Shown here in pieces: positions 1 to 12,764 of a DNA stretch of 61,000 nucleotides. The notes beneath the pieces were generated by a model. It saw only the letters and a program-made list of their open reading frames with translations, did no database searches and was not told the origin of the DNA. Every line of letters begins with the position of its first letter. Positions within the stretch are counted from its first letter, which is position 1. The stretch is from Chrysomallon squamiferum. Its lineage: Eukaryota; Mollusca; Gastropoda; Neomphalida; Peltospiridae. The translations under genes and the position numbers were made by a program. The stretch covers positions 35,055,683-35,116,682 of the forward strand of contig CM022671.1 of NCBI GenBank assembly GCA_012295275.1, given 5' to 3'.

Positions 1-3000
1 GAAGAAATTTAGAAGACAAAACAATCATCATGTAGTGAGATAGGTCTGTCAAAAGGTACTGGTCTGCAAGAGACAAAACATCCAAGCTTAAATCTACCAG
101 AATTTTTCTCTCTTTATCTTCATTTTCCATCTGTTGAATAACTGAACAGTTCATCCCACAGCCATGAAGATAGTGAACAACATAGAGCAAAGCATCATGG
201 GAAGTGCATGGAATGCTGATCTCCGATTGGTTGGCTTCGGTGTAATGTCCTTCCAACATGGCCGAAAACACTGCAGATCTTTTTATCAACGTTTCTCGAT
301 TTGATCCAATTTTTTGGCCATCAGTAGCAAAATAGAGATCAAACTGAGCAGTACTGTACTGGCATGTCGAACTGGAGCAGCCTAGTTTTGAAAAAATGGA
401 TTTAAAGCTAGTTTTTGTGACAGAATGTTTGAGTATTGATGTTCTGTCGACCATTTTGACTAGGAAGATAAATCCACAGAGAACAGCACTGAAGAGAGAT
501 CCCAGCTCACTGAACTGCAGGACTGACAACATTCTGTCTGCCACCTTCATGCTTATTAAGTAGTTCTGCTGCATACCTGGACTCCTGTAAACAACAAATA
601 TTAATATCAATAATATTTAGATATTTATTTATATAATAATACATATTCATATTTCTTACTTGCTTATTTGGAAACTGGTGTTCACAAAATTAAGTATAAA
701 ATTCTGTAACTTTAGCAGAGTATGACAAAACCACAAACTCAAGTAATAAAATATAAATAACAGAAAATAGATTGGAACTGGAGAAAAAAAAGAGAAGAAG
801 ATTTAAAGCTGCTGGGATCACTATCAATTTTATGTAATGGCAAATAATTTAAGTGTTATTACACCATGCAACAATTATTTTGTAAACTTATTTTAAGTAA
901 AATTTTATTATTCTGACAAACTCAGTTGTATAGCATCAGAAAGCTTCATCCTTCACTCAAAAATCATTATAAAAACAAACAAAAAAACAACAACAAAAAA
1001 ACCACAAAACTGAAACAATAACATAAAAATGTCTTATTTTAACACAATTAGAAAAAATTAAATCTGCTTTTAACTACATCCCAAGACATTTTTAATGTTG
1101 ATGAAGAGATCATAAAAACGAACAGACTTTACTTACCAGCACAGATAAAGTAAACACACGGAACATAAGATCTGGACATGCTCTGCTTTTCTCAACAAGA
1201 TGTGTGAGATGACTCCTCGACCGAATGGCGAAGCTGCAGAAAAACTCAAATCCTTCAGCAGACTCAGACCTGTTCCAGCAACATCAATGACGTGGTCATC
1301 CAAGCCGTTGTTTTTTGATGATACTGCTGATGCTGAACTCTCAGAATCAAAATCGTGATCCATTCTGGAGGGTGAAGTCAGTTGTGGGTCAGCAACCAGC
1401 TTGTACTTGGCTAAATCCAGATCGTACGAAATACTGAAACTGTTCGTGTCTCCAGACTGCACAGACCAGCTGCTGCGTCTTTCCGATTTCCTCCTGTTGA
1501 ACAGTTCGTACAGAGAACTGTCAACACCCTGATCGTTGAGCAACAGGTTCTTGTAAATGAAAGCTGGGGCTGCTATTCTCAGCAACGGTTCCAGGCAGTG
1601 TGGGTTTCGTAGAAGGCGTGACAGCATACGAATGCAGCGGGCCTGGGGACAGGATGCCAGGGTGAGATAGTCGAGCAGACAAGACAAAACTGGACTGTTG
1701 ATCAGATGTGGAGATGGGTCTGTCTTCACTGATATTCTAGACAACAATATCAGAATGTTCTTCTCCGATGTTTTCAGAATAGTCATTTTCTTTGACTCGG
1801 TTTTGCATTTTTTTGGAATGTTTTCAGAAAGGTCTAATTTCTGACTTTCTGGAGATCGTTCAGAAATTGATCTTTTCCCTTTCCAAATGCACGATATTTC
1901 CCCATCAACTGGAACACCACCACCCTCATGATCACAGTGCAGTTCCTCTACCCTGACAGTATCCACACTCGGCCCTGTCTCATCTTTACAAGACCGTTTC
2001 AAACCCGATTTTTCAGCTCCCTTGCACATTTCAGTTAGTGACTTATCATCATTCTTAATCTCTTCTTTCTTCTGACCATCACCGTGGTTACTAACAGAGT
2101 CCTCATCAGCAGGACTGGCAGACTCCTCTTCAGAAGAGTAATGCCATATATTTTCAACATCATTTCCATGACTGTCTGGTGGAGACCAGCCAAGTGGTGA
2201 AAACTTTGGGGGTGGACTGCTGCACATGTAGGACTTGCTTCCAATGGGTCCATACATGTCAATGTTGAGAGGGCTGGTCACAGAGGAAGGGCTGGAAGGT
2301 GGACTAAACAAGCTGGAGGACATGGACGGTGAGGAAACAAAGGATTCGTTGCTAAGGGGGCTGTACTGTACTGTACTCAGACACGGACTAAGACTGGTTG
2401 TAACTTTCTGTCGGTTGGTGATACTAGCAGAACCACTGACCAGTGTCCATTCGGTGTTGATGGTGTACGTGGGACTGTCGATGCTGAAAACATGGTTATT
2501 GCATCCTGCTTTGTCGTCTTGGATTTCTGCACCTGCAGATTCATTAACTAATACTTTTTCACTTCTTTCGAGATCATCGTGAACACCGACGTTTTTAACG
2601 TCAACACTAGCTGATGTTTTCTCATCTGCCGATGATGAAGATATCACTGTTTCTGCTGTTGACGATGACGATAACGACGTTTTTATGTCTTGTCTCTTCA
2701 TTTTTTCAGTTTTAATCTCCAGGCTCTCTGGCACAGACTCAAATGATGCAGATCGCTGAAGATGTTTCAACAAGACAGACACCAAATCGTTCTCCAGAAG
2801 AATATCGATGCTGTCATCATCATAATGAAAACAGACCAGCCCGCTGATAATTCTGTCATGAACTGCAGAATAATAATCATCCTTTAAAGATCTGATAAAC
2901 AGCTGAAGTCCTCCATGTTCTCGAATCTTTATTCTGTTCACTGCTTCCTTGCCACAAAGGCAGAGAGCGTTGACGACAGAAATTTTGTTGGTATGTTGGG

Positions 3001-5349
3001 ATTCATCTTTGAGGAGTCTAATAAACAGAGGAATTCCGCCAGCAGCTCCTATAGAAGGTCTGACATCAGGAATGTCTGTGAGGTGAAGAAGTAGGGAAAG
3101 AGCATTGTGGAATGTGGTGGTGTCAGTGTTCTCAGCTAGCTTTACGAGTTCTTCAAGGATGTTGGCATCCAAAATCTGCTGAGCAAAACTTGCTGTACAT
3201 CTAAAATAAATTTAAGAACAAAAGGACACTTGTGAATTAAAACAGTGATATTAATTAAGAAAATAAATATGGTAAATTTTTTTTTTTAAATAATTAGTTA
3301 CATTTTTTTAAATATAAAGACATTTTTTAATTGTTTTTAAAGTATGTTTAATGAAATTGATTTTTAAATAATTTTATAATTCAGTGAAACTTAAACACTT
3401 AAACACCCACAATTTAAAATAATAATAAGAAAAATATTAATATAATAATAAGAAGAAATAAACTTAATAAATAAATAAAACTCTAAGACTATTTTTTCTT
3501 CTTCAATTTTTCAGTAAGATTTAAAATATTTAAATAACTTACATATTTTAGTTTTAACAAGAAAAAAGAAAATTCTGATCTAGTGTTACCCTGATGTTGA
3601 CAGTTCACACAGAGATCTTAGCGAAGATGTCAGCAATTGTGAATCTTCATTCTTCAGCTGCTTTGATAGTGGTAGAACAGCCCCATGATCAATCAACATC
3701 TTCCTCTCTGCTGATGTCTGGCCAAACAGTCTGTTGAAATAAATAAATATAATCTGATAACTTCAGTGATATCATTTTGTTGACAATTTTATCAATTCTG
3801 ACTGTCTATCACTGCAAAAATATTGGATCTGTTATATAAATATAAATATATATATATATTTTTTTAAATGTGTTTTTTAATAATATAAATTACTTTTTGC
3901 CCAATGTTTTCCCTGGCATAGTTGATTTTTAGAAAACGTTTTTGTATCCTACAACAAATACAAAACTGTAACACAGAAATACATAATAAAAAATATTTGT
4001 ACCAATTCCTGTTTTAAAAATTTGTAAGTACATATTAACACAAAAATACTGTTAACGCTAAAAAAAGATCATATTTATTCAAATATTTTTCTCTATATTT
4101 TACCAGAATTTTAATATCAATGAAAATAATAACCATCTGCTACTGTGTGCATATTTAGAAGAGGACAGTCCCCACCACAATGCTGCACATTTGTCAGTTA
4201 CATTGTGAGTTAACATGACTTGCATTTCTCCACAATGGAGAAAATACCCCACACAGCCGACATTCATCTTTGAAAGTAAAACTAACTCATTTTAAACATG
4301 ATATTACCTCAAAGCACGACAGCTGACTGCGATTATATCTTTGTTGCTTGATTCCTGGAGGAGTTTAATAGCTTGAGGAAAGACGTCGCATTCTGAAATC
4401 ACTTTGCAATTTCTTTTATCAATCGCCATATTGGCCAAAACACGACAACTTCGCAGTTGTATGCTGCCAACACTGGACTTCAGAAAATGATTAGCTGAAA
4501 CATTTAATATACACTGTGCCCAAGAAATGGAAGAAAAAGGATTTTATGGAAACAAAATCATAAAAATCCAAATTAAAACAGAAACATATGAATAGTTAAA
4601 GAATATAATTTAATAAACATTGTTTATAAATAAAATTATTTGTGTTAACATTTATTAAAATTGGAAAACAAAGTAATATCATTTACATTGTCACAGTGTC
4701 TGAGTGTGACAGTTTTTATACATACCAACTATTTTAATCCCGTCTGCTTGACCAATCTGAAAGCAAAAATAAATAAATAAATAAATAAATAATGTTAATG
4801 TCAAGTCAAGTAAAACATCAGCAAATAAAATTATATATTACTGAACATCTTTGCTGTCATTGTGCACTTACAGATCACTTAATGACTAACTATAATTATA
4901 ATGATATATATCTATCACATGTTATTAATAAATAAATAAAATTTAAGTAGTTTAAACTTCTATTACATTTTATTACTTAACTTTATTATTTTTTGTTTAT
5001 TTACTTATTTTTTAATTGCAATAAAATTTATGATAGATTTGCTAGAATATATATTTGACAGATTAAGTAAGGAACGTACTGCCTTTCTGGCGTGAACGTC
5101 CATGGCCAAGTTGCCCAAGATACTGAGGATGATATCGGCTGTTGACGTGTGTTCAGATTCGGGATCTTCCTTCCCAAGAAGTTCGACAACTTTCGGGATG
5201 ATTGCCGCTGCCAGAACATAAGCAACACCATTTTTATCTTTTGACACAAGCTTTCGAATGGTTACCAGTGCGTTGAAAATACGCCGACTGGAACCACACG
5301 AAAGAAGCTCTTTTAAATTTGTAGACACAACTGCATTTTTGCTGCTCAT
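1..5349 (-). CDS. ARMC5: ARMC5 orthologue: armadillo-repeat and BTB protein (3' end beyond window)
   Basis: Six exons on the minus strand: 5349-5080, 4756-4726 (31 nt), 4494-4308, 3730-3590, 3200-1137, and 584-1 running off the left edge. All junctions are GT-AG and phases agree throughout (about 1,092 codons visible). The ATG at 5349 follows an in-frame TAG at 5397-5395. Residues ~1-345 are armadillo repeats; the block NALCLCGKEAVNRIKIREHG is typical of ARMC5. A Ser/Pro/Glu-rich linker (~380-640) follows. A BTB fold starts near residue 979 (FDLYFATDGQKIGSNRETL). In vertebrates ARMC5 is a substrate adaptor of CUL3 ubiquitin ligases, acting on RNA polymerase II subunit RPB1, and is a tumour suppressor of the adrenal cortex. 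The same adaptor role here is inferred from the ARM+BTB order. The linker is longer than I recall for the human protein. Confidence 0.93.
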
Positions 5350-5399
5350 TTGTTTGTCAAAAGGTACGGAAAAACAAAAAAAACAAAACACGGTCTATT

Positions 5400-7000
5400 C
5401 AGCTAGAATGATTACCGGTCACTATGTTAGGCACCGTAACATAGAAAATGCGCAGTCTGTTTCTTATTCTAACAAAAACTGTAGAATAAACAAATCCCAG
5501 CTTTGGGCGATGGTGAAAAAACATCAGTTTCAGATAAAAATGTAAAAAAAAAAAAAAAAAAAAAAAAATATTAATAATAATAATAATAATATTAATAAAA
5601 ACAAATAAATAAAAGTTTTCAGTAAAATATATAATAACTGGGAAATGTACCTATGTTTAGCTCAATGATCATCATAATGATGAACAATCTTAACTAACTG
5701 TATTCAGTATTGTTTAAAAATAACACAATTGATAAATGCAACCAGAGCGATAACTGCAAATTTAGTGTTTACATCTTAACATCTTAAGAAGAAGAATGAT
5801 TCTCACGTTTAATATAAGTTTAACTGCCTAACATAGTTGTTTGGATCATCTTTTTGGATCATTGTTTACAACAACAAATGTGCTAATCCATGTTCTCAGA
5901 TAATGGCAACCCAATGAGCATACAGCCACATTTATACATTACTTCAGAAATCGGAGAATGATGTAGGGGAGATAAATCTTAAAATTTAATTTGGGTGGCA
6001 GTGATCGAATAGAGCAGTATTCGAAAGTTATTATTTTCGAATGGTCACCTTATTAAGCAGCTGATTTTTATTTTAATAAAATTATTATATTGGTATGGGA
6101 AAACAACAACAAATAAAACAAATAATAAAACAAACACAAACAAACCCAGTAATCTTTAAAATAAATAAAATTTAAAAAAATAATTATTATTATAATAAGA
6201 AGGACAACAGATTTAAGTCCAACCAAATTACGACTCTTTTCTTTCCGATAATCGTAGTTTGGAAACACAAATAATATATTTATTGATGGACACTTTCAAA
6301 ACAGATTTTTTTTTTTTTTTTAATGAAGTAAAGAAATAAAAAGTTTTAGTTCTGATAAATATCTTTCAATATCTTTAGATAAATATTTAACTGTTTTTGC
6401 TTATCTCCGCATGAATGAAATACAGTTATTATTCCCGAATATATTGTAAAAACGATTCTGTTGATTACTGTTGTTGTTATTGTTGTTGTTTTATTTTCTC
6501 ACAGTTTTGGAAACGCGATGGTAATCTTAGTAGTTTTAATACATATATATATATATATAAACTGTTAAAATTCTTTTTTTTATTAAATACCTTCTCAGTC
6601 TTTTCTTTTTACATTACTACTACTATTGTTTTTCTATTTTATATTCTATTCTTTCTTTTTTTTTCTTTTTTTAAATATGTCTCGCTATCTCTAAGCCCTT
6701 AATATATATTCCTTTTTCACTGTGTATCGAATCAACAACTTATATATATATATACATACACACACACACACATACACACATATACATACACACACATGTA
6801 AACACATACATATGTTCCATTATTTTTATTACCATAACTACTATTACTGTTTATTTATTTATTTATTTTTATCGACATAATTTTTATTTTTATGTCCACC
6901 AACCACTGTTGCCTAATACGACGCGTGTGTCGGACACTTCACCTCCAAATCGAGTGCACAAATACCATTCGTGGCGATTTCCTGGCTAATACCAACACCA
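5400..7000. other. Upstream flank of ARMC5; AT-rich, no gene seen
   Basis: No coding exon recognised. It contains an A25 tract followed by a TAA run (5544-5598), further poly-T and TA tracts, and a CA/TA-rich stretch at about 6740-6810. The proximal ARMC5 promoter should lie just above 5350, but I see no convincing TATA box. Confidence 0.5.
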
Positions 7001-7045
7001 GGTCATCTTACTCTGTCACGGCTGACCGGGCTGGTCATCTGGCGT

Positions 7046-7069
7046 TGACCTTACACTGACCTTTGACAG
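7046..7069 (-). promoter_or_regulatory. DR5 nuclear-receptor response element overlapping a DR1-like site
   Basis: On the minus strand AGGTCA, a 5-nt spacer and AGGTCA occur in perfect form (TGACCT at 7046-7051 and 7057-7062 on the plus strand). This is the consensus for RAR/RXR-type heterodimers. The second half-site also pairs with TGACAG at 7064-7069 at 1-nt spacing (DR1-like, as used by HNF4/RXR). Two more TGACC/GGTCA half-sites lie just upstream (7023-7036) in an unusually GC-rich island (about 6900-7090). Function is inferred from motif only. Confidence 0.45.
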
Positions 7070-7099
7070 CGCGAGACCGGTATGCCAGCTGATGCGCGA

Positions 7100-8149
7100 A
7101 AGAGTTTTGATCTAAGTGTCAAATTCAACAACGAAGAAACATGTTCAAGCAGAAATTTTGTCACGGCCTGTAGAAAACTGTGCCTCGGGCATAATATGCT
7201 GTAGGAACAAATCTTCTAGGCGGGGCCATTTGGTCTACTCCATATTTCAGATCTTTCTGAACGATATGTACAACAGGTAAATATTTAAGACCCTGATATC
7301 TTTGAAGGGATACTTACATGTTTAAAACATCATTTAGTCACAAAAGATTTGAATTTTTGTGATACGTGTACATATGAATGCAAACAGCACGCGATGAATG
7401 AATCTGTGTACAACTACCAATACACACTTGTCACTTCATACCTGCTAATGTTAAGATCTCATACAACGCTTTTATGGTAAGGTGTACGTACATATATTAA
7501 TTCTGCACCTGCAAGATGCACGTTTAAAGTAATTCTGTCGATAAAATATTTTTATATTGCATTAAAGAACATAGTTACAAAAAATTAACGTTTCTCTTTA
7601 ATAAATAAATAAATAAATAAATAATGATACACAATGCAGACCGTTACTGCTATTAAAACATTTTACATCAAAATACGAATATAAATAAAATTATTATTAT
7701 TATTATTATTATTAAAAATAAGCTTTAGTCAAATTCCTTGTTGACATATAAGACTGTTCTCCCATAACATAACTCCTTAAGTAACGATGGCGCTTATGAA
7801 CGCAGTATTTAATTCATTTTCTTAAATATCTTGTTCATAGAGGCTTCCTCAAAAGAGCTTTTTAAAATATATATTCCTTCAGAACATATATATCTTAGTC
7901 TTGATAACAAATGTTCTTACATATTCCTTATTAATATATATATATTTTTTTTTTTTTTTCTTACTCCCCAGAATACTTTGAACCAGCTTGTCGTCATACA
8001 CTCCATTAGGTCATGTGGGTTATTATAAACTCGTTTATAACAACGTAATCCTAGTCTCGATAACAGCTTATTTATCGCATGCTTCTTACATTGTCCTTTG
8101 AAACGTCTTGATCTTATACACCCATTCTTGATACTTCGCTGATACGGAC
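7100..8149. other. AT-rich spacer with degenerate array edges
   Basis: No coding exon seen. Short ATT and AAAT microsatellites lie near 7600-7715. From about 7820 onward the text resembles decayed versions of the TTGTTCTTACATCTCC-type unit that forms the array starting near 8150. Confidence 0.45.
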
Positions 8150-8798
8150 ATTTTCATAACATACTCAGTAACAACTTGTTCTCGCGTATTCCTTCCTAAC
8201 ATCTCGTTCTTACAAGTTGCTTCAAAACATGACATAAGAATGTTGTAACATCATGTTCTCACAACTTCATTCATAACATCTCCTTTTTACTAGAGCGGTC
8301 ATAATATCTTGTTCTCACATATATCATGATGTTTGTGTTAAGCTTCTCTATAACATCATGTTCTGAAATATTTCCTTCGTTGTTTGTCATAACCACATTT
8401 ATAACATCTTGTTCTTACATCTCCTTTATAACATCATGTTCTTATATCTCCTTTATAACATCTTGTTCTTACATCTCCTTTATAACATCATGTTCTGACA
8501 TCTCCTTAAAAGAATCTTGTTCTAACATCTTTATAACATCATGTTCTTAATTCTCCTTCATAACATCATGTTCTGACATCTCCTTAAAAGAATCTTGTTC
8601 TAACATCTTTATAACATCATGTTCTTACTTCCTCCTTCATAACATCTCATTCTTATATCTCCTTTGTAACATGTTGTTCTTACAACTCCTTCATAACATG
8701 TTCTTACATCGCCTTCATAATATCTTGTTCTTACATCTTCTTTGTAACATCTTGTTCTTGTATCTCCTTAAAAGCATCTGGTTTTTATATCTCCTTTA
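8150..8798 (+). repeat. Degenerate minisatellite array, left part
   Basis: Many imperfect units of roughly 25-31 bp built on ACATCTTGTTCTTACATCTC followed by CTTTATA. The same unit resumes at 12765, so this is the left half of one array interrupted by the transposon at 8799-12764. The short open frame across it (repeating ITSCSYISF) is a by-product of the repeat, not a gene. Confidence 0.8.
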
Positions 8799-8940
8799 GG
8801 CTTTGTCCCATATGGTAGAATCCCATTTCGTAGAAAGGCTAAATGTGGTTCAGTGGTCTTATTGACATGCTTGGTTTTACCTCAGTCATTATAATGAACT
8901 GCTCCAGATTATTTGGAAAGCGATTATTATTGTATAAATA

Positions 8941-9605
8941 CAGTAATATCTCGCTTAACGATATCACACTTTAACAATCTTTCTTCTTTACAAATTATAT
9001 AAATAGAAATTTAATTTAATAGTTAATTGCTCGAAATAAATGATACAAATGTATACAGTGCATGTTTTTAAGTCCGTTTTCTTTAATTTTTCGTCCATTC
9101 ACGAGCTTCGCTCAGCTGTGTTGATCAGTTGATATGTCATACGTGCAACTGATATTCTGATTCTCTTTTGTCTTCTGCTTCGATTTAGACTTAAACTTGT
9201 TTGGAATTTACCCCTCCAATATGTCAAAACGAATAACATGATACCGGAAAATGCTGATGATAAAAAGAAACTGAAGACAATAACTTTAAAAACAAAATAC
9301 AATATCTTAAATGAAACCAAACCCACAATGAGCGGCATATAATTATTTCTTAATGTATTTGTATAAATTGATTTGTAAATGATTTACTGTTTACTTAATA
9401 TCTACAATCTATTAAATCATTTATGTCTAAACTGCCGTTTTATTTCTCCTTATTTCACCTTTTTTTTTATGTCAGATCTCATCAGCAAGAAAGTAACCAC
9501 TGCTTTTAACCTTAATTTTATGTAAATTAGTCTCTCGCTTAATGATACCTCACTTCACTATAGAAAATTTGGAACCAATTACATCTTTAATCTGAGGTAT
9601 TATTG
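8941..9605 (+). mobile_element. Small nested pogo/Tigger-like non-autonomous element
   Basis: It begins CAGTAATATCTCGCTTAACG directly after TA (8939-8940) and ends GAGGTATTATTG directly before TA (9606-9607). The ends are imperfect inverted repeats (CARTAATAYCTC), matching the CAG-start, TA-target style of pogo/Tigger elements. A second diverged copy of the left-end sequence lies in direct orientation at about 9530-9560, so the right part may be a fused or doubly inserted mini-element. No intact transposase is visible. It lies inside the MULE-like element and therefore inserted later. Confidence 0.5.
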
Positions 9606-9740
9606 TAGTATGGATATCGCTTATCACATAAAATATGCAAATATGACAAATATCGAAATAATCCATGTATCGAATGTAGTGAATATAAATAATTAAAACA
9701 GAAGGTATTCATCTAAACAAATTTATTTTCCAAAAAGCTA

Positions 9741-11105
9741 TCAATGCAACTTCATGAGGTGACCAATGGCGTCCAGGTACTGCATGGGTGTCTTGGTTAT
9801 GTCAGTCAGCTGCTGCTTGAGTCGACTGACTCTGTTGTCAAGATCACGATAGACTCTCTTCCTTGGTGGTGGCGCAGCCCCAGCATTCAACTGCACCAGC
9901 TTCGCTCTTTCGCATTTTTCAATGCCCTTTATCAAATCAACAAATCTGTAGATGTTCGGATGTCGATGACGAAGCATCCTGTTGACCCGCGAATGGAAGC
10001 CTTCCAGATTGTTGTTCGTTCTTGGGCCAGCATTGGTGAAATGATTCCACACGACAAGAGGAAATCGTGCATCATCATCCACCCATGTTTTCACTACATA
10101 ATCGTTGAATTCTGCAGCTCTGGGTAATGCTGGGGTGGTTTCCATTGCACCCAATCATGTTGTGGACCTCGATGATCGGAAGTAGTGGCAGACCAGCAGC
10201 TCTTCTCACCCAGGTTTTCACGGCATTATCGTTCTTATACTGTTCGGCTAGGCCTATCTGTTGGATCTTGCGCCAAATGGCCTGTGTGTAGTGGAACATG
10301 CAGCCTTTGATATCTGCATTAGGAAACGACTGCACGGATAGCTGCCATTTCAAAGTCTGTTTGTACACAAGTGGGATCCAATACTCGACTGAACAGGCGC
10401 TGAACGTGGGTCTTCGGGTTCTCAAACAGACGGACGTAGTTGGTATCTGTCGGTCTGGAAGCAAGGCATACACCAGTGGGTAGGTCGTGTCATCTTTACG
10501 AGCATGCAGAATGTAGAGTTGGTTCCAGAGATGTGGACAGCAGGAGAATGTACCATCCATATATAGATTTTGTCCGCTTCTTGGAGAAGCCTCAGTTGAT
10601 TTTCTGTAGAGAAGTCAACCATCTTATCTGCGTCACCATCACTGAATAGCAAAAATCTCTTGCCGTCATGTGTTTGCGACCACGGACCCTGCAGATCGAC
10701 GTCTTGGAATGTCTGTGGGAGAGTAGGCATCATGGTTCGTCGCTGTCGATACATTGAACTCTTGAGGCTGGGAAAAGTGGGGATTTCAGGGATGTCTTCA
10801 TCATCTTTCTTCATTAGCTCGGAATTGAAGATCTGTTGCATAGGTGTTGTTTCGGATCGTGGTCTCTTTCTCATTGTACTAATGAACTTGATGGTAGTTG
10901 CAATATTTGGAGGATGGTCATGACCGAAGCTGTTTTTAACAAAACCAGCAACTGTGGTGATCTTGCCGACACAGGGTCTGTTGGTGCATCTCCAGTACTG
11001 GGTTTCTTCGTTAATACAATTTTGACTGTACGTATAACCATCTAACAGAATGTGTTGTTTTCCATGACTTGACAGTACAAATTCAACCTTGCGTAAACCT
11101 GCCAT
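9741..11105 (-). pseudogene. FLYWCH zinc-finger / MULE transposase, frameshifted
   Basis: Reading from an ATG at 11105 (MAGLRKVEF), a FLYWCH-type finger appears: LLDGYTYSQNC, YWRC, then GHDHPP. The catalytic region follows in changing frames: MDGTFSCCPHLW with PLVYALLPD (about 10560-10440), then QTDFEMAAIRAV in a third frame, then GCMFHYTQAIWRKIQ, and finally NNNLEGFHSRVNR through the TGA at 9741. DGTF, TDFE and the C-x2-H block are hallmarks of Mutator-like DDE transposases. At least four frame changes are needed, the first being an extra dinucleotide in TATATATGG near 10556. The copy is therefore dead; it could only move using a transposase from elsewhere. Confidence 0.85.
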
Positions 11106-12764
11106 TGTCACTAAGTTAGCTGAATCTATATAACGTCTGTCCTGTACGAGTTTAAAACTGATCTTCTCCAACCAAAACGCAACCTCTCCTTTTATTGCCT
11201 AGAAAAGACCACTTAGGGATCTCTTTAACATTCCTGTCCAGGGAGTGGTGCCAAGATTGTTTGGAACTTTAGCAGACACGCAGGCGACAGAGGGTCCCCA
11301 AAACAACATTTCGCCATCACTTATATAATTTTTAAGGAATCTAACATCAATTACCTATTAAAATGAGACAGTTGTCTCTGTGACACTTGGCTTATATAAT
11401 TCTTAAGAGAAGGCAGGTTGTCTCAGTCACAATACTCCAGAGGCCATGGAGAACATATATTTGTAAATAAACCATTGAAAGTTTTATAAACAGTTTTATT
11501 CACAAAACACCATGGAAAAACCATGAAAAATATGAAGTCTACTTCCCATTACTCTGTCTTCATTCTGCAGTGATAACATTACAGCAAGAAGCGATTCAGG
11601 TTTGAAACGAACGATGTGCAGACATTGTTATATAATGGCAGGACACGTAAAATAATAACTGATATCACACACAACTTTATTCCATATCACAAATATTAAC
11701 AATACCTCTTTCATCTCGATTCAGATAATTGTGTGTTCCTGTATGATGAATAAATCCAAGTGCAAATATTAAAATAAAACTGTCCAGGCCTAAGGACAAC
11801 GTGTTTAGTACAAAAAATAAAAAATAAATAAAACTGAAAAAGTAATAATAAAAAAAAGTATTCCCAATGATTTGGTCCTTCATATAAACGTTTTCAGTCA
11901 TAGCTAAAGTATTTGCAGTTCATAATATATTTAGTATACATACTATTAATATACTATGTCACATATATTGTATAATATGTGCACAATGTGAATATGTATG
12001 TGTGCATAACGTAAATATGATCAGTAACAGATATCTTGAACATGTTTAAGTTGAATATGGTTGAATTCGAACAGTTAATGATAGATGTAACATTCACATA
12101 TTCTATTTACTGAATATAAGTAAATTACTCGTATGTAAAATATGTTAGTTATTTATAATATTTTTGTCGTTTTCTTTTACAGAAGCAAGCCATAAGCATT
12201 AATAAAAACACATCATGCCGCTTTTTACTTTTCTTTTATATATTTATTTATTTTTTAATAGATAGATGAAATTGATGTAAAATTGTTTATTATTGGTCGC
12301 TTGTTTTGTAACGGAAAGGAAATGTTCATGAATTAGAAATGACCACCTTAAATTATAATAATAATAATAATAATAATAGTAACAGTAATTATAATAATAA
12401 GAATAAGAAGAATAACAATAAAATTATAATAACAACAATAATAATAGTAATAATATTATAATAATAATAATAATGTTGATGATGGTAATTATGATGATGA
12501 TAATGAAAAGGAGGAAGATGATGAAATGATGAAAAAGTAACAAATCAACAACAAATGAGTTGTGAATGCTTATTCTGCTTTCGGTTGATGTTACATAATC
12601 GATTTAGGAACAATGCGCTCCGCCTCTGAATGTTAGAAAGAAACCAGATGTATGAACAGGCCAAGTTCATTATATACAGAGGTAATCAGGAATTGCGGTA
12701 AACCAGCTTTTTCTACGAAATGGGAATTATACGAACTGGGAATTCTACCAGATGTGAAGACACC

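Larger units (their letters stand above)
8799..12764 (-). mobile_element. Mutator-like (FLYWCH/MULE) DNA transposon, decayed, inserted in a minisatellite
   Basis: The ends are inverted repeats. The first 23 bases at 8799 and the reverse complement of the last 23 bases at 12764 align without gaps at about 17 identities, ending in TGGTAGAAT; both continue into CCCATTTCGTAGAAA further in (the right end has an extra internal duplication). CTCCTTTA stands immediately outside both ends (8791-8798 and 12765-12772), a candidate 8-bp target duplication, the size expected for Mutator elements. Because CTCCTTTA also belongs to the interrupted array unit, the duplication alone is not decisive. Between the ends is a broken FLYWCH/MULE transposase on the minus strand and a nested element at 8941-9605. 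The rest (11.2-12.7 kb) is AT-rich with AAT/TGA microsatellites near 12354-12530. Confidence 0.8.

Noticed and set aside
2235-2582. 115-aa plus-strand frame opposite ARMC5
   Set aside because: Antisense shadow of the ARMC5 linker exon; the minus-strand frame is the one with homology and splice sites.
8326-8550. Small protein with ITSCSYISF repeats
   Set aside because: Pure translation of the degenerate minisatellite; not conserved in frame across the array.
9099-9338. 79-aa minus-strand frame inside the Tigger-like element
   Set aside because: Hydrophobic and AT-driven, with no recognisable transposase motif; the element looks non-autonomous.
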